DNA of 64,000 bases from Brachybacterium ginsengisoli (GTDB lineage Bacteria > Actinomycetota > Actinomycetes > Actinomycetales > Dermabacteraceae), in NCBI RefSeq assembly GCF_002407065.1, contig NZ_CP023564.1, forward strand, positions 3,162,001 to 3,226,000, written 5' to 3'. The position numbers and the translations under genes were made by a program. Within the stretch, counting starts at the first letter, position 1, and every line of letters starts with the position of its first letter. The notes under the pieces were generated by a model that made no database searches, was not told the DNA's origin, and was given only the letters and a program-made list of their open reading frames with translations. Positions 61,135-64,000 of the stretch are shown piece by piece.

Positions 61135-62475
61135 TCAAGCCGCGATCATGAACGGCACCACCATCGTCGCCAGCGTCACCACCGGCCCGATGATCACCAT
61201 CGACAGCCCCCACCGGGTGAGATTCCGGTTCACGCGCGCCCGGTGCTCCTCCACCGTCGAGGCGACGATCGTCGCGCCGGTGGTGCCGAAGGGGGCGCAG
61301 TCCACGAGGGAGGCGGAGATCGCGAGGGCATAGATGAACCCGGTCATCTCGAGCCCACCGCCGGGGACCAGCAGCGGCACGGCGAGCGGAACGAGCGCGC
61401 CGATGATGCCGATGGTGGAGGCGAAGGCGGAGACCAGCGCGGCGATCACGCAGATCACGAGCGCGGCGATCAGCGGGGAGCTGACGGAGCGCGCCGCTTC
61501 GCCGAGCTGGTCGATCGCGCCGAGCCGGGTCAGCACGCTTACGTAGGTGATGATCCCGCCCAGCAGCAGGATGGTGTTCCAGTCGATCCGCTTCATCGCC
61601 GACTTGCCGATCCTCGGATCGATCAGCGCGATCACGACGGCGATCACGAGGGCCACCACGCCGAGGTTGATGTCCACCTCGGCGAGAGTGAGCAGGAAGA
61701 ACGAGATGATCAGCAGCGGGATCGAGACGAGCACCAGCAGCTGCATAGCGGTCAGGGACGTGCGCTCCGTCGTGGCCGGCGCATCGGTGCGGCGGTCCAC
61801 GGCGATGCCGCCACCGGCACCGGCGCCGTCGGCACCTGCCGGGATGTCCCCGACCCGGCCTGCGGCGCGGGTGCGCTCGATGAGCTCACGGCCGCCGAAC
61901 AGGAAGAAGGCGACGGCGACCACGAGCGCGTTGACCCCGATGGACAGGCCGAACATGAGGGCCGGGTTGTAGGGGATGTCCGAGGACCGCGCGACGGACA
62001 TGACGGTGATGCCCACGATGCTCGTCGGTGCGAGCGCGCCGCCCACGATCGCAGAGCTCATCGCGATGCCCATCATCGTGGAGTTGATGCGGTGGCTGTG
62101 CGCGAGCGTCATCGCGATCGGCACCACCGCGAAGGCGGCGTGCGAGGTGCCCAGGCACGCGACGAGCGTCGCGATCGCCCAGAGCCCCCAGGGCAGCAGC
62201 GCCACCCGGTTGCCGATCAGGGCCAGGGAACGGTCCACGAGCCAGTCGATGGTGCCGGTCTCGTGGGCGAGCCCGAAGAGGTAGGTGATGCCCAGCAGGA
62301 TGATCAGCGCATCGACGGGGAAGCCGCCGAGCACGTCATCGAGGCTCTCCTGGACCAGGAAGATCCCGACGATGAAGGAGAAGACGAGGGCGAGGGCACC
62401 CATGTGGACGTTGCGCAGGGCAGAGATCGCGAAGACGGCGACCAGCCCGATGAGGGCGATGATCTCGATGGTCAT
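61135..62475 (-). CDS. MatC-like dicarboxylate carrier
   Basis: A 446-residue protein with about 12 membrane segments. The N-terminus (MTIEIIALIGLVAVFAISAL) matches the MatC N-terminal domain of the ion-transporter superfamily. Central repeats include GTSHAAFAVVPIAMTLAHSH and, near the end, LVDCAPFGTTGATIVAS, the two hairpin loops of this fold. A soluble insert of about 40 Ala/Gly-rich residues separates the halves (about 205-245). It probably imports a dicarboxylate or sugar acid. It lies between the SAF-domain oxidoreductase and the MFS carrier genes. Confidence 0.82.
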   Translation of the reverse strand: MTIEIIALIGLVAVFAISALRNVHMGALALVFSFIVGIFLVQESLDDVLGGFPVDALIILLGITYLFGLAHETGTIDWLVDRSLALIGNRVALLPWGLWAIATLVACLGTSHAAFAVVPIAMTLAHSHRINSTMMGIAMSSAIVGGALAPTSIVGITVMSVARSSDIPYNPALMFGLSIGVNALVVAVAFFLFGGRELIERTRAAGRVGDIPAGADGAGAGGGIAVDRRTDAPATTERTSLTAMQLLVLVSIPLLIISFFLLTLAEVDINLGVVALVIAVVIALIDPRIGKSAMKRIDWNTILLLGGIITYVSVLTRLGAIDQLGEAARSVSSPLIAALVICVIAALVSAFASTIGIIGALVPLAVPLLVPGGGLEMTGFIYALAISASLVDCAPFGTTGATIVASTVEEHRARVNRNLTRWGLSMVIIGPVVTLATMVVPFMIAA

Positions 62476-62539
62476 GCGGCACGCTCCGCGGTCTCGCAGG
62501 GACGGGACGTCCGCGGCATCCCCGGGGTGGTGTGGTGCG

Positions 62540-63913
62540 TCATCGCGTCACTCCTCGGTGGGTGGTGGTCAGGGTGCGGCCCTCGCGGTGGAGGTCGCGG
62601 GCGAGCAGGTCGATCCCGTCGACGTCGCTCTCACGGATCAGGTCACCGGCGGGGACGTCCCGCAGCAGGCGAGCCCCGTCGAGCAGGTAGTAGGCGGTCG
62701 CGTCGGCGGCGGCATCGAGCATGACCGGCGCGACGCCGTCGATCTCGTGGTGGTGGCCGCGCACGGCGAGCTCGGTGCCGGCGGCGAGGTCACGGACGGC
62801 CCGCGCCGCGAGCACGGTGCTCGCGTGGGGTGTCGGCGCAGGCCGGCGGTCGACGGCGGCGTGCACCGTCAGCGGGGTCTCCACGCCCATGTAGTGGTAC
62901 GGCCAGTAGATGCAGGCATAGCGGCCGTCACGGCTGATCACGTGGCCCTTGCCGCGCAGGATCTCCCAGGTGGCGGGGTCGCCGGTGCGGACCACCGCGA
63001 ACACTCCTCCGGCGAAGCTGGCCTCGCCGGGAAGGCGCAGGGCGCTGAACACGTCGACCGCGCCGTCGGTGGCGAGAATCCCGCCGTGCTCGCGGGCGGC
63101 GTAGATGTCCGCGAGCTCGTCGATGCGGGCGACGGGGTAGTGCATGGACTCGACGTCGGCGATCGTGCCCGTGCGCATGGCGACCACGGTCATCTCGCAG
63201 GAGTCCGCGGCGGCGGCGCGCTTGAGCGGCGCGACGACGTCGGCACGGGCGGCGAGAGTTCCGCGGGGGTCCTCGCCGAGCTCGAGAAGCTCCCGCAGGG
63301 CCGGGGCGTCGATGGTCTCCCCTGCCTGGGTGACGACGCCGGTTGCGGGGTCGAAGAGCAGGTCGTACTCGCCGGCCTTGCCGATCGCGACCACGTCGAG
63401 GCCCACGGCGGCGACCCAGTCGAGCAGGCGCAGCAGGTTCGCGGGCTGGTCCCCGTCGCCGGGGAGGTAGCTGAGGCCCGATGCCTGGGCGCGGGCATGC
63501 AGGGCCGCACCGACAACAGTGTCGACCTCCTTGCTCACCATCACCACGTGGGTGTCGTTCTCAAGCGCGGAGGCTGCATAGGCGGAGCCGTGGGGCACCT
63601 TGCCGCAGGCTTCGACGAGCACGTCGAGCGCGTCCCAGGCGATCGCCTCGATCCCGGCGACCAGGGCGATTCCCCCCTCGGCCACGATCTGAGCGGTGTG
63701 CTCTGCGGTCTCGGCGACGGTGGCGCGGTCCGCGAGGCCGAGGTCGCGGAGCATGGCCTGCACGCCGGCGGTGTCGGGGTCGACGAGAACCGCCGGCAGG
63801 ATCTCCGGGGTGCACGCGAGCTGGGCGAGGAAGGTACGGCCGTAGCCGCCGTTGGCACCGGTGAGCGCGATGCGCAGGGGTGAGCGGTCCCGGTCGGGAT
63901 GTGGAAGGAGCAC
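62540..63913 (-). CDS. Homoserine-dehydrogenase-like NAD(P) oxidoreductase with SAF domain
   Basis: A 457-residue protein starting at GTG (63911-63913) behind GAGGG. The Rossmann domain begins RIALTGANGGYGRTFLAQLA (about 14-33), and the middle region resembles homoserine dehydrogenase-type catalytic domains (THVVMVSKEVDTVVG, YHYMGVETPLTVHAA). A SAF domain ends it (about 360-445: AARAVRDLAAGTELAVRG, LIRESDVDGIDLL). Proteins of this arrangement occur in branched-sugar or sugar-acid catabolic operons. Probable first gene of an operon with two carriers and a lactonase. Substrate unknown. Confidence 0.78.
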   Translation of the reverse strand: MLLPHPDRDRSPLRIALTGANGGYGRTFLAQLACTPEILPAVLVDPDTAGVQAMLRDLGLADRATVAETAEHTAQIVAEGGIALVAGIEAIAWDALDVLVEACGKVPHGSAYAASALENDTHVVMVSKEVDTVVGAALHARAQASGLSYLPGDGDQPANLLRLLDWVAAVGLDVVAIGKAGEYDLLFDPATGVVTQAGETIDAPALRELLELGEDPRGTLAARADVVAPLKRAAAADSCEMTVVAMRTGTIADVESMHYPVARIDELADIYAAREHGGILATDGAVDVFSALRLPGEASFAGGVFAVVRTGDPATWEILRGKGHVISRDGRYACIYWPYHYMGVETPLTVHAAVDRRPAPTPHASTVLAARAVRDLAAGTELAVRGHHHEIDGVAPVMLDAAADATAYYLLDGARLLRDVPAGDLIRESDVDGIDLLARDLHREGRTLTTTHRGVTR

Positions 63914-63954
63914 CGTCGGCCCTCACTGTCGTCATGGGTGGATGGACTCGGACA

Positions 63955-63982
63955 ACGATGACAGAGATTCCAGCTTTGTCAA
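63955..63982 (-). promoter_or_regulatory. Promoter of the right-end catabolic operon
   Basis: On the minus strand TTGACA (63982-63977), a 16-base spacer and CATCGT (63960-63955) precede the GTG at 63913. The -35 matches consensus exactly. Confidence 0.55.
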
Positions 63983-64000
63983 CTATCGCACCATCGATTC

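Noticed and set aside
1-64000. CRISPR arrays, tRNA and rRNA genes
   Set aside because: No regularly spaced repeats and no recognisable structural RNA genes were found.

Overview
The window is high-GC DNA (roughly 70% by eye) in which many genes start with GTG, several promoters look leaderless, and most secreted proteins carry twin-arginine lipoprotein signals. This fits an actinomycete of the Micrococcales, perhaps Brachybacterium-like; that placement is an inference from gene style, because no rRNA or other marker gene is present. No tRNA, rRNA or CRISPR array was recognised.

Positions 1-44000 are a dense carbohydrate-uptake and glycan-breakdown region. It holds: the end of a sugar-binding protein and a GH3 glycosidase (1-2989); a complete ABC importer operon with a 2-hydroxyacid dehydrogenase and an FGGY kinase (3006-8616); an operon of two uncharacterised GHL6-type glycosidases around a beta-hydroxyacid dehydrogenase, divergent from a hydroxypyruvate-isomerase-like gene and a GntR regulator (8761-15460); a membrane protein; two tandemly duplicated binding-protein genes, each with its own operator and leader; a GH29 fucosidase with a divergent LacI regulator (17044-23931); another lone binding protein; small housekeeping-type genes (25510-30455); and a polysaccharide locus with heparinase II/III, 2-hydroxyacid dehydrogenase, DeoR/LacI hybrid regulator, LplB/LplC permeases, binding protein, DUF4832-like hydrolase and FAD oxidoreductase (32047-44000). 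No ABC ATPase is present, so the importers probably share one encoded elsewhere.

Two stretches are scarred. Positions 30590-32041 hold remnants of four genes: a metallophosphoesterase copy with an internal deletion, a divergent FAD-monooxygenase/TetR pair that has lost its shared centre, and a scrap of an adenosine deaminase copy. Positions 50700-58720 hold an IS481-family element, a solo end of a related element, an IS3 orfA stub, a truncated MFS gene, a low-GC membrane gene of foreign character, a 126-132 bp repeat in two copies, an aldolase tail and a permease tail with a nonsense codon.

Between and beside these scars lie nucleic-acid enzymes: a 1042-residue Upf1-like SF1 helicase divergent from a MazG-like/GIY-YIG-DUF2075 gene pair (45238-50671), and a HelD-like RNA-polymerase-associated helicase (55130-57214). 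The divergent helicase/MazG/GIY-YIG-DUF2075 block is the best candidate for an undescribed, possibly defensive, system. The right end (58813-63913) is a probable catabolic operon for a sugar acid or lactone: SAF-domain oxidoreductase, MatC-like carrier, MFS carrier and fuconolactonase-like amidohydrolase.
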